Shown here: positions 51,502 through 61,828 of the stretch, in pieces | Layout of the letters: every line of letters begins with the position of its first letter | How positions within the stretch are numbered: the first letter of the stretch is position 1 | From: Flavobacterium sp. HTF | Lineage (GTDB): Bacteria; Bacteroidota; Bacteroidia; Flavobacteriales; Flavobacteriaceae | Direction of reading: 5' to 3' | NCBI RefSeq assembly: GCF_003105115.1 | Contig: NZ_QETH01000010.1 | Coordinates: forward strand, 41,084 to 105,083 | DNA: 64,000 nt | Notes under the pieces: generated by a model | Told to the model about the DNA's origin: nothing | Databases searched by the model: none | Seen by the model: only the letters and a program-made list of their open reading frames with translations | Program-made: the position numbers and the translations under genes

Positions 51502-54048
51502 ATGAAAACATCTATACAAAACATACTTACAATACTATTCTTTTTAACCTTCTCAATCTCTTTTGCTCAAAACATAGAAGGTGTAGTTACTACAAATGAA
51601 AACATACCTTTGGCAGCAGCAAATGTTGTAATTAAAGGAACAACTTATAGCACAATAACGGACGAAAACGGAAAATTCAGCATTGATACACAAGGAAGAC
51701 TTCCTTTGACACTTTTGGTTCAGTACGTTGGTTATACTACGGCAGAATATAATGTTTCTGTTTTACCGGCAACTCCGTTACAGGTATCTCTTAATGAAGA
51801 AAACAAACTTGTAGAAGTTGTTGTTTCTTCAAGACGCCGTATCGAAAAAGTTCAGGATGTGCCAATTGCTGTTTCTGTTATTACAGGAAAACAAGCGGAA
51901 CAAACAGGAGCTTTTAACGTAAACCGTATCAAAGAACTTGTTCCTTCTGTTCAGCTTTATTCTTCAAACCCAAGAAATACCGGAATCAACATTAGAAGTT
52001 TAGGTTCTCCTTTCGGACTTACCAATGATGGTATTGATCCTGGTGTTGGTTTTTATGTTGACGGTGTGTATTATGCACGTCCGGCTGCAACAACTCTTGA
52101 TTTTATCGATGTAGAACAAATTGAAGTTTTACGTGGCCCTCAGGGATCTTTGTTTGGTAAAAACACAACTTCGGGAGCTTTTAATATCACTACACGCAAA
52201 CCAAGTTTTACTTCTGGTGCAGACTTCGAAGTTAGTTACGGTAATTATTCCTTTTTGCAGGCTAAAGCATCTGTAACAGGGGCTTTGAGTAAAAAAATAG
52301 CGGGTCGTCTTTCATTTTCAGGTACTTCTCGTGACGGTCTAATTGAAAATGTTGCTACGGGAAGATCTACAAATACCTTAAACAATCAGGGAATCAGAGG
52401 TCAGTTACTTTATAACCCGTCTGAGAATACAAATATTATATTAGCAGCAGATATTACAACACAACGTCCGGACGGATATGCGCAGGTTGTGGCAGGTGTT
52501 GCTCCAACAAAAAGAGCACCTTACCGTCAGTTTAATGCTATTATCGCTGACTTAAATTACCAATTGCCAAGTCAAAACGCATTTGACCGTAAAATTGATC
52601 AGGATACGCCTTGGCGTTCTAATCAGGACATGGGAGGTATTTCCTTAAATGTTGATACTAAAATTGGTGGTGGAACTTTAACTTCGACAACAGCATGGCG
52701 TTTTTGGAACTGGGATCCGTCAAATGACAGGGATTTTACAGGATTACAAGTTCTTGCAAAATCACAAAACCCTACAAGACAAACTCAAATAACACAAGAG
52801 GTTCGTTATGCAGGTCAGATTTCATCAAAATTTAGTGGTGTTATTGGTGCCTTTTTCATTGACCAGACATCACAAACAGACGGAACTGAAGAATCTGGTA
52901 ATGCACAATGGAGATTTTCGCAAAGTTCGACTAGTCCTTTATGGGCAACTCCGGGTCTTTTTGAAGGATACGGAATCAAAACTGATGCGAATATCAGAGC
53001 ATCCAGTGCTGCTGTATTTGGACAATTAGACTGGGCTGTTACAGAACGTCTGCATGTTTTACCTGGTTTGAGATATAACTTTGATAAAAAAGATGCACAT
53101 TACAGCCGTACAACTTACGGAGGTCTTCAGACAACAGATCCTGCATTACTGGCTTTGAAAAAATCAGTTTACTCTGATCAGGCGTTTGATTCAGATACAG
53201 ATAACACAGATTTTTCCGGAAACATAACTGTATCTTTTAAAGCTACTGACAAAATCAATGCTTATGCTACTTTTGCAAAAAGTTACAAACCGGTTGGTGT
53301 AAACGTTGCCGGACTTCCGACAAATTCTGCGGGTGCGCCTTTATTGGAGCTTGCTGTAATCGAACCGGAAGAAGTAAATCATTATGAGATTGGGGTAAAA
53401 ACTTCTCCTTTTAAAAATTCAATTTTCAACCTGACATTCTTTAATACCGATATCAAAAATTTCCAGACCAACGTACAGGCTGCAGAGTTAGGTGTTAACC
53501 GTGGTTACCTTGCCAATGCAGACGAAGTTCAGGTGAGAGGTGCTGAACTTGATGCTAGTTTTGTTGTGAGTCCAAACCTGACAATAAACGGAGCTGCTAC
53601 TTATACAGACGCTAAATACGTAAGATTTACAAATGCACCACTTCCGTTGGAAGAAACAGGATCTTCTGTATCTTTTAAAGATGTTTCAGGAACGGCTCTA
53701 CCGGGTGCTTCAAAATGGGCAGGATCTTTAGGTGGTGAACTTTCTGATCAGGCAAGATTCTTCGGGAATGCAGGTAAAGTTTTCCTTGCAATCGATTCTT
53801 ACGCCCGTTCTGAATTCTCATCAAGTCCTTCTGCTTCAAAATATTTAGTAGTTCCGGGATATGCCATTTTTAATGCACGTATCGGTTTCCGCGCCACACA
53901 AGGTTTATCTGTTCAGTTCTGGGGAAGAAACCTTTTGAACAAAGATTACTATGAGCAATTATTGCCTGCCGGAGGAAATACAGGACAATACGCAGGTGTA
54001 CTGGGTGACCAGAGAACCTATGGTGTCACTTTAAAATATTCGCTATAA
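51502..54048 (+). CDS. TonB-dependent receptor with carboxypeptidase-regulatory-like domain
   Basis: An 848-residue outer-membrane receptor. After a signal peptide (to about AQ, 23) come a CarboxypepD_reg-like domain (about 25-105, VVTTNENIPLAAANVVIKGT), a plug (about 115-235, VPIAVSVITGKQAEQTGAFN; LRGPQGSLFGKNTTSGAFNI) and a 22-strand barrel ending TYGVTLKYSL. It imports a substrate using ExbBD-TonB energy. Context (Rrf2 regulator and Cys-rich leader upstream) suggests a sulfur-containing substrate, not proven. A terminator follows at 54078-54114. Confidence 0.93.
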   Translation: MKTSIQNILTILFFLTFSISFAQNIEGVVTTNENIPLAAANVVIKGTTYSTITDENGKFSIDTQGRLPLTLLVQYVGYTTAEYNVSVLPATPLQVSLNEENKLVEVVVSSRRRIEKVQDVPIAVSVITGKQAEQTGAFNVNRIKELVPSVQLYSSNPRNTGINIRSLGSPFGLTNDGIDPGVGFYVDGVYYARPAATTLDFIDVEQIEVLRGPQGSLFGKNTTSGAFNITTRKPSFTSGADFEVSYGNYSFLQAKASVTGALSKKIAGRLSFSGTSRDGLIENVATGRSTNTLNNQGIRGQLLYNPSENTNIILAADITTQRPDGYAQVVAGVAPTKRAPYRQFNAIIADLNYQLPSQNAFDRKIDQDTPWRSNQDMGGISLNVDTKIGGGTLTSTTAWRFWNWDPSNDRDFTGLQVLAKSQNPTRQTQITQEVRYAGQISSKFSGVIGAFFIDQTSQTDGTEESGNAQWRFSQSSTSPLWATPGLFEGYGIKTDANIRASSAAVFGQLDWAVTERLHVLPGLRYNFDKKDAHYSRTTYGGLQTTDPALLALKKSVYSDQAFDSDTDNTDFSGNITVSFKATDKINAYATFAKSYKPVGVNVAGLPTNSAGAPLLELAVIEPEEVNHYEIGVKTSPFKNSIFNLTFFNTDIKNFQTNVQAAELGVNRGYLANADEVQVRGAELDASFVVSPNLTINGAATYTDAKYVRFTNAPLPLEETGSSVSFKDVSGTALPGASKWAGSLGGELSDQARFFGNAGKVFLAIDSYARSEFSSSPSASKYLVVPGYAIFNARIGFRATQGLSVQFWGRNLLNKDYYEQLLPAGGNTGQYAGVLGDQRTYGVTLKYSL

Positions 54049-54077
54049 AAAGCAATCAGTTAATTTAATAGGCAATT

Positions 54078-54114
54078 AAACGAGGTACATTCCAATGTAT
54101 CTCGTTTTTTTTTT
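54078..54114 (+). terminator. Terminator after the TonB receptor gene
   Basis: Stem AAACGAGGTACATT with AATGTATCTCGTTT (one G-U pair) followed by T10. Confidence 0.85.
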
Positions 54115-54223
54115 GAAGTATTGAAAATCACAAATTAATTTTCAAACCAATTTAAAAATTAACCTTTCTATATTTAAGTACTTTGTGTTTGTATATATTC
54201 GCAGCCTGAATTTATACAAATAG

Positions 54224-54955
54224 ATGAAATTCCTCAAAGTAGTATTCCTTTTAGTTTTTACAAGTCCGTTTATGTCGGCTCAGACAAAAACAGATCAGCA
54301 ATCGCTAACCTGGATTCGGTACTATAATATTTTTCCTTTAACTGAAAAATGGGCACTTCATTCGGAGTTTGATAATCGAAGTTTTGTAAATCCTATTCAT
54401 GAAAATCTATTTGTAATAAGAGTTCAGGGTCGTTACAGAGCAAATAAAATAATGGATTTAGGAGGCGGATTTGCTTATTTTAATGTCAATACGCAGGATC
54501 CTCATGCTGATCCGGATTTCTCGGTTCCGGAATATCGGTCCCAACAGGATATCACTTTTATTAACGATATTGCCAAAATTACTTTCCACAATCGTTTTCA
54601 GCTGGAAGAACGTTTTATTCAAAAAGCCAGTAAAACCGAATTACTCAATGATTTCTCTTTTTCATTTAGATTCAGATACAGGTTACAGTCGACATTTGAT
54701 CTTTGGAAAAAAGAAAAACAAAGCCTGAAAGGCACTATTTCTGATGAAATTATGCTGAATTACGGAAAAGACAACCGAAAAAATACTTTCGATCAGAATC
54801 GTATTTATGCTGCTTTACGTTATCATTTTACTCCTAATCTTGGTTTGGAATTAGGGTATTTGAAAAGTTATCAGAGACGTTCGAGCGGAATTGATTTTTA
54901 TGATCGTGATATCATTCGTTTTACGGTTTATCATCGAATTGACCGTCTTAAATAG
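54224..54955 (+). CDS. DUF2490 outer-membrane barrel protein
   Basis: A 243-residue protein with a signal peptide (to about SAQ, 20) and alternating beta strands of a small barrel (WALHSEFDNRSFVNPIHENL, HFTPNLGLELGYLKSYQRRS, FTVYHRIDRLK). It fits DUF2490, a Bacteroidota outer-membrane family of unknown function. It is separated from the receptor by a terminator, so it has its own promoter. A bidirectional terminator follows at 55004-55038. Confidence 0.85.
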   Translation: MKFLKVVFLLVFTSPFMSAQTKTDQQSLTWIRYYNIFPLTEKWALHSEFDNRSFVNPIHENLFVIRVQGRYRANKIMDLGGGFAYFNVNTQDPHADPDFSVPEYRSQQDITFINDIAKITFHNRFQLEERFIQKASKTELLNDFSFSFRFRYRLQSTFDLWKKEKQSLKGTISDEIMLNYGKDNRKNTFDQNRIYAALRYHFTPNLGLELGYLKSYQRRSSGIDFYDRDIIRFTVYHRIDRLK

Positions 54956-54960
54956 ATATT

Positions 54961-54995
54961 TTAAATTTCAAATTTTTAAAATTCCAAATTCCAAT
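54961..54995. repeat. AT-rich dispersed repeat (ATTCCAAATT type)
   Basis: Same family as 10007-10042 and 18848-18884. Confidence 0.5.
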
Positions 54996-55003
54996 ATATT
55001 GTG

Positions 55004-55038
55004 TTTTCTACTGCAGATTAATAACCTGCAGTAGAAAA
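55004..55038. terminator. Bidirectional terminator between DUF2490 and receptor genes
   Basis: Perfect 13-bp stem TTTTCTACTGCAG (55004-55016) with CTGCAGTAGAAAA (55026-55038), between convergent genes. Confidence 0.85.
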
Positions 55039-55071
55039 TCATTTTAATTATTGAAATCTCTGGCAAAAAAA

Positions 55072-57825
55072 TTAGAAATCACCTCTTTGTTTTTTTCCTT
55101 TCTTTTCGGCTGACGCAAAATTTCCAATTTTATAAGAAAGAGAAAACATTACATATCTCTTTAAAACCGTATTTTCTTCATCACGGATAGAAGTGGCAGA
55201 GATCGTTCTTGTAGCGCTTAAATTTTGATTCAGAACATCATATACTTTTACTTTTGCATATAGCTTTTTATCAAAAAAACCATAGGACAAACTGGTATTC
55301 CACAAATAAAAATCTTTTTTGAAATCACCGGAAATATTGGAATTGTAATTGTATCCGAAATCATTTCCGAAGATTAAATTGGCAGGCCAGTACGAAGTGG
55401 TCTGCAGATTAATTCTATGTACTACGTTTGAAGTGGCATCCCTTGTATAATTTTCATATTTTGTTTCATTATAGGACAAACTGTATGATGGTGAAATGGT
55501 TAGTAACTCTCCATATTCATACGTCAGATATACTTTTGGAGTTACTGCTGTTGATTTTGCATTATAAATTTCCTCATTTGTATATCCTTTATCAAAAGAA
55601 TAACTTCCGTTGATACCGAAACCATATCGGAAAACGTTAGCATCTTTCTTTATCGACTGATTCCAGTTGGCACCTACAGAAGCAATATAGGTTCCGGAAA
55701 TATTGGCATATGTTGTTGTTCTTTCTCCACTTTTTTTATAAACCGAAGTCGAAACCACATCATTATTGTAATAATCTCCTTTTAAATATAAGCTGTAACC
55801 GGAACGGGTACGAAAATCAAAATTCTTAAAATCTATACTTGCCGTATTTTTTTCGATGGGATTCAGGTCAGGATTACCAATTATAGTATTTAACGGATTG
55901 TTCAGATTCAGCACAGGCATTAATTGAACAGCCGATGGAAGTGCATTTGAATAATCATATTTGAAAGTCAGGTTTTTTGATCGGCTGAACTTATAACGAA
56001 GCTGCAGATTTCCAAAAGGTAAAGCATATTTTTTGTTTAAATCTGTTTCTTTATTTAAGTACAAAGAATAATTATCGTACCCAATAACAGAAGTTTTAGA
56101 ATTCATATTAAGCGTAAATTTACTTTTTTGCCAGGTAATTCCAAACTTCGGACTAATCGCACTTTGTCTCGAAGTAGTGTAATTTGAAATGGAATCATTC
56201 AAGTCAGAATAAGAATTCGTCGCTGCATTAAAATCGAATGTTTTGGCATCATTTACCGTATCTGCCCAGTCAAAATCAGACCCAAATCTAATTCTCAGCG
56301 AATCTGTAATTGGTTCAGTATATTCAACATCAAAAGAATAAGTATTGGCTTTACTGTTATTTTTACTGTTTTGATTTCTTTCGTCGTTTGGTTTATTTCC
56401 CTGATAAAAAATCGTTTCAGAAAAATTCAGTCCATTTGAATCACTTTTGGAATTATTGTTGTTAAAAACCAAACTTAGGTTACGGGATTTCTTTTTAAAA
56501 GCTTTATTAAAATTAATACTGTTCGAAAAACCGGTATTCGAGCTTTCGCCGTAAGATTCTGCCGTACTTTCGTTTAAGTCTGCACCACTTTCGTCTTCAG
56601 AAAAAGTTGAAGAAGAGGATTTACTATTAGAATGTGATTCATTTAGTTTTGGAGCCACAACAAGCCTGGTCGTCGGATTGATTTTATATTCTAATTCAAA
56701 ATTAGCATTGTTGCCTGTATTTTCACTTCTGGTTTTAGAATCAGATGAAGTCAGGATATTTCCGGTAGGTAAAAAATTAATCTGATCTGATTTACTATCA
56801 TTTTTATTGATCGAGTTCGAAAAATTGTAACTGCTCATGAATTCCAGATCTTCTGTCCAGTCATCAGAATAATTAATTCCGACCAGATTTGACTGGGTTA
56901 TTCCTTTCCCGCCTCCGGAACTTCTGGAATTTCCTTTGCTGTTTCTTCCTCCTCCCATATTATCAAAAACCTCATCCTGGGCAAATCCGGAAGAATTAAT
57001 ATTATTGGATGACGCCAAAACGCTTATTTTTTGTTTGTTTTTAAAGAAATTTAAAATCAGGCTGCTTTCATATCGTTCATCAGATCCGTAGCCGCCAAGT
57101 ATTTTACCAAAAAACCCTTTGTTTTTCTTTTCGTCAATCGTAATATTTATACTCGAATAATCTGAAGTTGATTCTTGTTTGGAAAGTTCTTCTTTTTTGG
57201 TTTTAAAATCAGAAACCTGAACTTTTTTGATGATATCTGCCGGAAGGTTTTTTAGGGCTATCGCACCGTCTTTATCAAAAAAGGTTTTTCCGTTTACCAA
57301 AAGCTGGGTGACTTCCCTCCCATTTACGGTAATTTTTCCATCATTATCAACATCAAATCCGGGCAGTTGTTTTAATAAAGTTTCAACATTTGAATCAGGG
57401 CGTACTTTGTATGAGGCAGCATTAAATTCGAGAGTATCTTTTTTGATGGTGATGGGAGCTGCTTCGGTTTTAATAACCACATTTTCTAAGGCATTGACAC
57501 TTTCGAGCAAATACAATTTGCCAAAATCCTTGCTTTCCAAAAGACCTTTTTCTTCTTCATAATAAGGCTGATAGCCCATATAATTTACTTTTAGAAAAAC
57601 AGGTTTATCGAATTTCTTGGTGTTAATACTAAAAAAGCCATTTTTGTCTGTAGTCGCATATTCAATTATGGTAGAATCTTTTACAGTTGTAAAATAAACG
57701 GTAGCCATTTCAAGAGGTAACTGTGTGTTAAGATCAACGACAGTTCCTTTGACAATAATATTATTCTGGGCATTTGCCGAATAACATAAAATAAAAAACA
57801 GTAAGTAATAATATAATCTGGTCAT
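55072..57825 (-). CDS. TonB-dependent receptor-like outer-membrane beta-barrel protein
   Basis: A 917-residue protein: signal peptide (to about NAQ, 20), CarboxypepD_reg-like domain (about 24-110, KGTVVDLNTQLPLEMATVYF), plug-like region (about 120-225, LKQLPGFDVDNDGKITVNGR and QLLVNGKTFFDKDG), and a long Ser/Asn-rich barrel in the PF14905 style, ending MFSLSYKIGNFA. It is an outer-membrane receptor or channel of unknown substrate. A C-terminal basic tail (KKGKKQRGDF) is unusual. No SusD partner is adjacent. Confidence 0.88.
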   Translation of the reverse strand: MTRLYYYLLFFILCYSANAQNNIIVKGTVVDLNTQLPLEMATVYFTTVKDSTIIEYATTDKNGFFSINTKKFDKPVFLKVNYMGYQPYYEEEKGLLESKDFGKLYLLESVNALENVVIKTEAAPITIKKDTLEFNAASYKVRPDSNVETLLKQLPGFDVDNDGKITVNGREVTQLLVNGKTFFDKDGAIALKNLPADIIKKVQVSDFKTKKEELSKQESTSDYSSINITIDEKKNKGFFGKILGGYGSDERYESSLILNFFKNKQKISVLASSNNINSSGFAQDEVFDNMGGGRNSKGNSRSSGGGKGITQSNLVGINYSDDWTEDLEFMSSYNFSNSINKNDSKSDQINFLPTGNILTSSDSKTRSENTGNNANFELEYKINPTTRLVVAPKLNESHSNSKSSSSTFSEDESGADLNESTAESYGESSNTGFSNSINFNKAFKKKSRNLSLVFNNNNSKSDSNGLNFSETIFYQGNKPNDERNQNSKNNSKANTYSFDVEYTEPITDSLRIRFGSDFDWADTVNDAKTFDFNAATNSYSDLNDSISNYTTSRQSAISPKFGITWQKSKFTLNMNSKTSVIGYDNYSLYLNKETDLNKKYALPFGNLQLRYKFSRSKNLTFKYDYSNALPSAVQLMPVLNLNNPLNTIIGNPDLNPIEKNTASIDFKNFDFRTRSGYSLYLKGDYYNNDVVSTSVYKKSGERTTTYANISGTYIASVGANWNQSIKKDANVFRYGFGINGSYSFDKGYTNEEIYNAKSTAVTPKVYLTYEYGELLTISPSYSLSYNETKYENYTRDATSNVVHRINLQTTSYWPANLIFGNDFGYNYNSNISGDFKKDFYLWNTSLSYGFFDKKLYAKVKVYDVLNQNLSATRTISATSIRDEENTVLKRYVMFSLSYKIGNFASAEKKGKKQRGDF

Positions 57826-58161
57826 AAGATTGGGTTAGTTAGAACTATAAGACTAAAAAAAATGCAAAAGGTTTAATTGTATTTTTAACATTTATTTTGT
57901 TTTCTATTTTCAAAAAAGGTGCCAATAAATTATTATTATGAAACCTTCATAAAAAACAAGCTGATTTACAACAATTTAAGCATAAAAAAAGGGTAAAACA
58001 CCCCGCTTAAAAACAGTATTTAGCCTAATATCTTTCTCATTAAAATACAAAAACTTTGCTATCTCGAATTTTTAAAACAAGGAGATTTTCAGAAAATCCT
58101 TAAAAGAGTATGACAGAGAAGCCGAAAACTGATTAAAGTAGGCAAATTAAACCAAATTATC
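57826..58161. other. AT-rich divergent intergenic region
   Basis: 336 bp between the OMP gene and the 619-residue gene. A short GGGT-AAAAC-ACCC hairpin (about 57988-58001) is present. I see no convincing promoter box or ORF. Confidence 0.4.
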
Positions 58162-60021
58162 ATGAGAAATATTTTAAAAGGCTCCTTAAGAGGACATGTA
58201 TGCGAAGACTGTATTGAGGTTATATCAGATGTTGAAGTTTTATTTTATCTTCCGTACAGAAATGAAACTCCGGCTAATTCGACTTCAAACATAAAAGAAA
58301 CATTTCATTTAGTTTTAAAAGAAGAAGTAAAACAAAGAGAAAAATTGCTGATTGGCAAAGCAATGACAGACAAAAACGGAAATTTTGAATTTGAAATCAA
58401 TGAACAATATTTAAGAGCTGATCTTGACATTGATTTTATTTGTGGTACAGTTCCGCCAAAACCTCCAAAACCAAAAAGAGACGAAATACTGCAGTTTCAC
58501 ATTACTACTATTTCTGTATATGAAGAACTTGCAAAACAGGTACAAAGCCAAAATTACAGATGGGAATATAATATTGCTTACAAATGGTGGTGCTACATAA
58601 GAGGACATTTTTTTGATGCCTGGGTTATTTGTGGCCACCTGATGAATTGCAGAACAAATGAGCCAATTGCCAATGCAAAAGTTACTGCAATGGATGCTGA
58701 TTTCCTTACGGATGACAATTTGGGGTCTGCAACAACAGATTCTTACGGACATTTTAGAATTGATTATTCTTCGGCAGATTTTAAAAAGACATTTTTATCG
58801 CCGTGGATAAACATTGAAACCGATCCCAGTTTTCTTTCTTTCCAAAGTGGCCCTGATGTCTATTTCAAAGCCGAGTTATCGGGAACAAAATTGGTAGATG
58901 AAACCAAGGCAGATGCGCGTAAAAATGTGGGCTATTGCCTGTGCGTAAATTTATGTTCTGAAATATCCGTAACCGATCCGGGAGAAACTTTTCCGAGTGC
59001 GTGGACAGGAATTGGGTCTAAATTTAGCTCTTCTTACGGAACAAGTGCTCCAGATTTTGATGCTGAAGGTTACGCCAGTTCCGATAAAAATGTCTTGTTT
59101 TCAACTATAAAACTGACCGGGCAGGCCGCTTTGAGATCCGCAGCCGGAAATCCGATTGAATACCGTTTTTCTGTAAGTGATGTGACTCTTCCAAACGATG
59201 ACGCAAACAATCCTCCATTGGCAGGTTTTACTAAAATAGTAGGGTTATATCCTAATTTGTTTGTCCCGGGGGTTGTTTCTAAATTAATCCGAAAAGTGTA
59301 TTCTCCTATTCTTAATCAGATTTCGGTGTATAGTGACCAGTCTGATTTTGACGCCGAAGGCTGGTTCGACGTTAACCATGCGATAGAAAGAGCATTGGTC
59401 AATGCTGGTTTAACCCCGGCAGATCTGGCTTTATATAATATTATTGAAGAAGACACCTTAATCGCAATGAACACGGCAGCCTTAACCACTGCTGCGGATG
59501 TTCCCAATATTTTTAGTGCAGGACAGCCTATTCCGCCAACAAATGAAATTGGGGTTGAAAAATTTGCCATACGTTTTGAGATCAGAGAAGTAATTAACAA
59601 AGCTGCAAATCAGTTTAACAATATAAATGGCGGAAAAATATTGAATTCGGTTATTATGAATAACAACCCGATTTACAGAAGACTGGCAATTAAGGAGCTT
59701 GAAGAAACTACACTTTGTGATCCTATTAGTGGTTTGGTCACTGCAAAATATACTTTGTACCATCCGTATTTAGCTTCTGGCAAATTACATTTAAACAGCA
59801 ATAGCCTTACTATAAACAGAGATATTGCTGATGGTGTAATAGATAATACAACATTGGTAAAAAGAATAAAAGATGATTCTGTACTAAATACTCCGCCTGA
59901 TAATCTGACACGTTGTACTTATAGTTTAAAACTCTATTCTTCAACCAGAAAACATAATGGAGAAGATGGTGATTCTGATGGAGGCTCACCATTGGAACAA
60001 CTTTTCTTTTATGATGTTTAA
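58162..60021 (+). CDS. Large two-domain beta-rich protein of unknown function
   Basis: A 619-residue protein with no signal peptide or membrane helix. Residues 1-110 and about 150-250 each resemble transthyretin/carboxypeptidase-regulatory-like sandwiches (GKAMTDKNGNFEFEINEQYL; NEPIANAKVTAMDADFLTDD ... TTDSYGHFRIDYS). A Trp/Cys-rich link (WWCYIRGHFFDAWVICGHLM, YCLCVNLCSE) joins them. The C-terminal half is beta-rich with a Gly/Asp-rich end (GEDGDSDGGSPLEQ). I do not recognise the family. The absence of a secretion signal is odd for such domains: it may be exported by a dedicated machine or act inside the cell. It is convergent with der. Confidence 0.6.
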   Translation: MRNILKGSLRGHVCEDCIEVISDVEVLFYLPYRNETPANSTSNIKETFHLVLKEEVKQREKLLIGKAMTDKNGNFEFEINEQYLRADLDIDFICGTVPPKPPKPKRDEILQFHITTISVYEELAKQVQSQNYRWEYNIAYKWWCYIRGHFFDAWVICGHLMNCRTNEPIANAKVTAMDADFLTDDNLGSATTDSYGHFRIDYSSADFKKTFLSPWINIETDPSFLSFQSGPDVYFKAELSGTKLVDETKADARKNVGYCLCVNLCSEISVTDPGETFPSAWTGIGSKFSSSYGTSAPDFDAEGYASSDKNVLFSTIKLTGQAALRSAAGNPIEYRFSVSDVTLPNDDANNPPLAGFTKIVGLYPNLFVPGVVSKLIRKVYSPILNQISVYSDQSDFDAEGWFDVNHAIERALVNAGLTPADLALYNIIEEDTLIAMNTAALTTAADVPNIFSAGQPIPPTNEIGVEKFAIRFEIREVINKAANQFNNINGGKILNSVIMNNNPIYRRLAIKELEETTLCDPISGLVTAKYTLYHPYLASGKLHLNSNSLTINRDIADGVIDNTTLVKRIKDDSVLNTPPDNLTRCTYSLKLYSSTRKHNGEDGDSDGGSPLEQLFFYDV

Positions 60022-60040
60022 AATGAAAAATTTATGAAGT

Positions 60041-60080
60041 AAAAAAGCAACATTTCAAAGTTTGAAATGTTGCTTTTTTT
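60041..60080. terminator. Bidirectional terminator between the unknown gene and der
   Basis: Perfect long stem AAAAAAGCAACATTTCAAA (60041-60059) with TTTGAAATGTTGCTTTTTT (60061-60079). Confidence 0.9.
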
Positions 60081-60102
60081 ATTGATTCCTAAAAGGATTT
60101 TT

Positions 60103-61413
60103 TTATTTCTCTCTGATATAAATATCAATCGGAACTCCTGCAAAATCCCAATTTTCTCTGATTTTATTTTCAAGATATCTCTTGTATGGTTCCTTAACAT
60201 ATTGAGGCATGTTGGCGAAAAACACAAACTGAGGCGTTTGGGTTGGCAACTGCATACAATATTTAATTTTTACATATTTACCTTTTGTTGCCGGTGGCGG
60301 ATAAGCTTCAATTACTTTCAACATATATTCGTTGAATTTTGAAGTGGCAATTCTTTGTTTTCTGTTTTCAAAAACCTGAACTGTCGCTTCTAATGCTTTC
60401 AATAAACGTTGTTTCGTTAAAGCCGAAACGAACAAAATTGGCACATCTGTAAAAGGCATTAATTCTTTTTTGATTTTCTCTTCGTAATCTCTTGTAGACA
60501 TGGTATCTTTTTCAACCAAATCCCATTTGTTTACTAAGATTACAACACCTTTACGATTTTTTTCTGCCAGCCAGAAAATACTCTGATCCTGACCTTCAAA
60601 TCCACGGGTTGCATCGATAACCAATATACAAATATCTGCATGCTCAATTGCTCTTACAGAACGCATTACAGAATAAAATTCTAAATCTTCCTTCACTTTA
60701 GCTTTACGACGGATTCCCGCTGTATCCACTAAGTTAAACTCAAAACCAAAACGGTCAAATTTGGTATCAATTGCATCACGAGTTGTTCCTGCAATATCCG
60801 TTACCATGAAACGCTCTTTACCAATTAATGCATTGATAAAGCTTGATTTACCTGCATTTGGACGACCTACAACAGCAAAACGCGGTAAAACCACTTCTTC
60901 CTGAACAGGTTCTGGTTTCTCTGGGAAAGAATCAATCAAGGCATCTAATAAATCTCCTGTTCCACTTCCTGAAATACTTGCAAATGTGAAATATTCACCT
61001 AAACCAAGATTATAAAACTCAACAGCATCTTTTTCACGCATTGCGTTATCAACCTTATTTACTGCTAATAAAACCGGTTTTGTTACTTTACGAAGCAATT
61101 TAGCAACGGTTTCATCCATTGGCGTAATTCCTTCTTCAACATCAACTACAAAAATAATAACATCGGCTTCGTCGATAGCAAGCTCAACTTGTTTACGAAT
61201 TTCACCTTCAAATACGTCATCACTTCCGCGAATGTATCCTCCGGTATCAATTACAGAAAACTCTTTTCCGTTCCACTCGCTTTTACCATAGTTTCTATCA
61301 CGGGTAACCCCAGATACTGAATCTACAATAGCTTCTCTTCTTTGTATCAGCCTATTAAAAAGGGTTGATTTCCCTACATTAGGTCTTCCTACTATCGCAA
61401 CAATGTTATTCAT
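60103..61413 (-). CDS. der: Ribosome-associated GTPase Der (EngA)
   Basis: Double-Era GTPase needed for 50S ribosome subunit assembly. The 436-residue protein has two G domains with P-loops GRPNVGKS (9-16) and GRPNAGKS (183-190), G3 motifs DTGG and DTAG, G4 motifs NKVD and NKWD, and a C-terminal KH-like domain. Standard length. A TACCTTTG box on the minus strand (61512-61519) may be its promoter. The next gene on this strand is era, another assembly GTPase. Confidence 0.98.
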   Translation of the reverse strand: MNNIVAIVGRPNVGKSTLFNRLIQRREAIVDSVSGVTRDRNYGKSEWNGKEFSVIDTGGYIRGSDDVFEGEIRKQVELAIDEADVIIFVVDVEEGITPMDETVAKLLRKVTKPVLLAVNKVDNAMREKDAVEFYNLGLGEYFTFASISGSGTGDLLDALIDSFPEKPEPVQEEVVLPRFAVVGRPNAGKSSFINALIGKERFMVTDIAGTTRDAIDTKFDRFGFEFNLVDTAGIRRKAKVKEDLEFYSVMRSVRAIEHADICILVIDATRGFEGQDQSIFWLAEKNRKGVVILVNKWDLVEKDTMSTRDYEEKIKKELMPFTDVPILFVSALTKQRLLKALEATVQVFENRKQRIATSKFNEYMLKVIEAYPPPATKGKYVKIKYCMQLPTQTPQFVFFANMPQYVKEPYKRYLENKIRENWDFAGVPIDIYIREK

Positions 61414-61828
61414 TTTTTTGAATTTTAGATCTCAGATTCACAATTTCAGATTTCGTTTTTGACTAGATCACAATAAATTATAAACCTAAAATGCTTTATT
61501 TTAATTTTTTGCAAAGGTAGTTAAAAAAAGTTGCTATCCCGAAGCCTCGGGATTAAGTTTCAAAGTACCTAAGTTTTTATTGTTTTTTGTTTCAAGTTTG
61601 AGGTTTCACGTTTCAAGTTTTAGAACGCAGAAAGTATAATCAAAAAATTGAAAGCTATTTATTTTTCAGGAGCTTAATCCAGCTGTCCACTATATCTTTT
61701 ATGGCGAACCCCGCCATAAAAGGATGCCGTTCCCATCTGGGCTAGGGCACTCATTTTTAAAAGAATTTTTCAATTATTCCAATTTCGCATTTCAAACCTG
61801 AAACCTGAAATAAATCAACGATTAAAAT
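61414..61828. other. Intergenic region between der and era with repeats
   Basis: 415 bp. Contains CCCGAAGCCTCGGGAT (about 61536-61551), degenerate TTTCAAGTTTGAGGTTTCACG-type repeats (61586-61621 and 61790-61812), and copy 2 of the structured element (61690-61744). A TACCTTTG box on the minus strand (61512-61519) may serve der. No ORF. Confidence 0.6.
61690..61744 (+). repeat. Structured intergenic element, copy 2
   Basis: CTATATC, then a stem CTTTTATGGCG / CGCCATAAAAG (61696-61706 with 61712-61722), then GATGCCGTTCCCATCTGGGCTA. Flanks match copy 1 at 8105-8155, but the stem differs and still pairs. Confidence 0.75.

Noticed and set aside
57988..58001. GGGT/ACCC hairpin as a terminator
   Set aside because: Four base pairs and no T run at the right distance; too weak to call.
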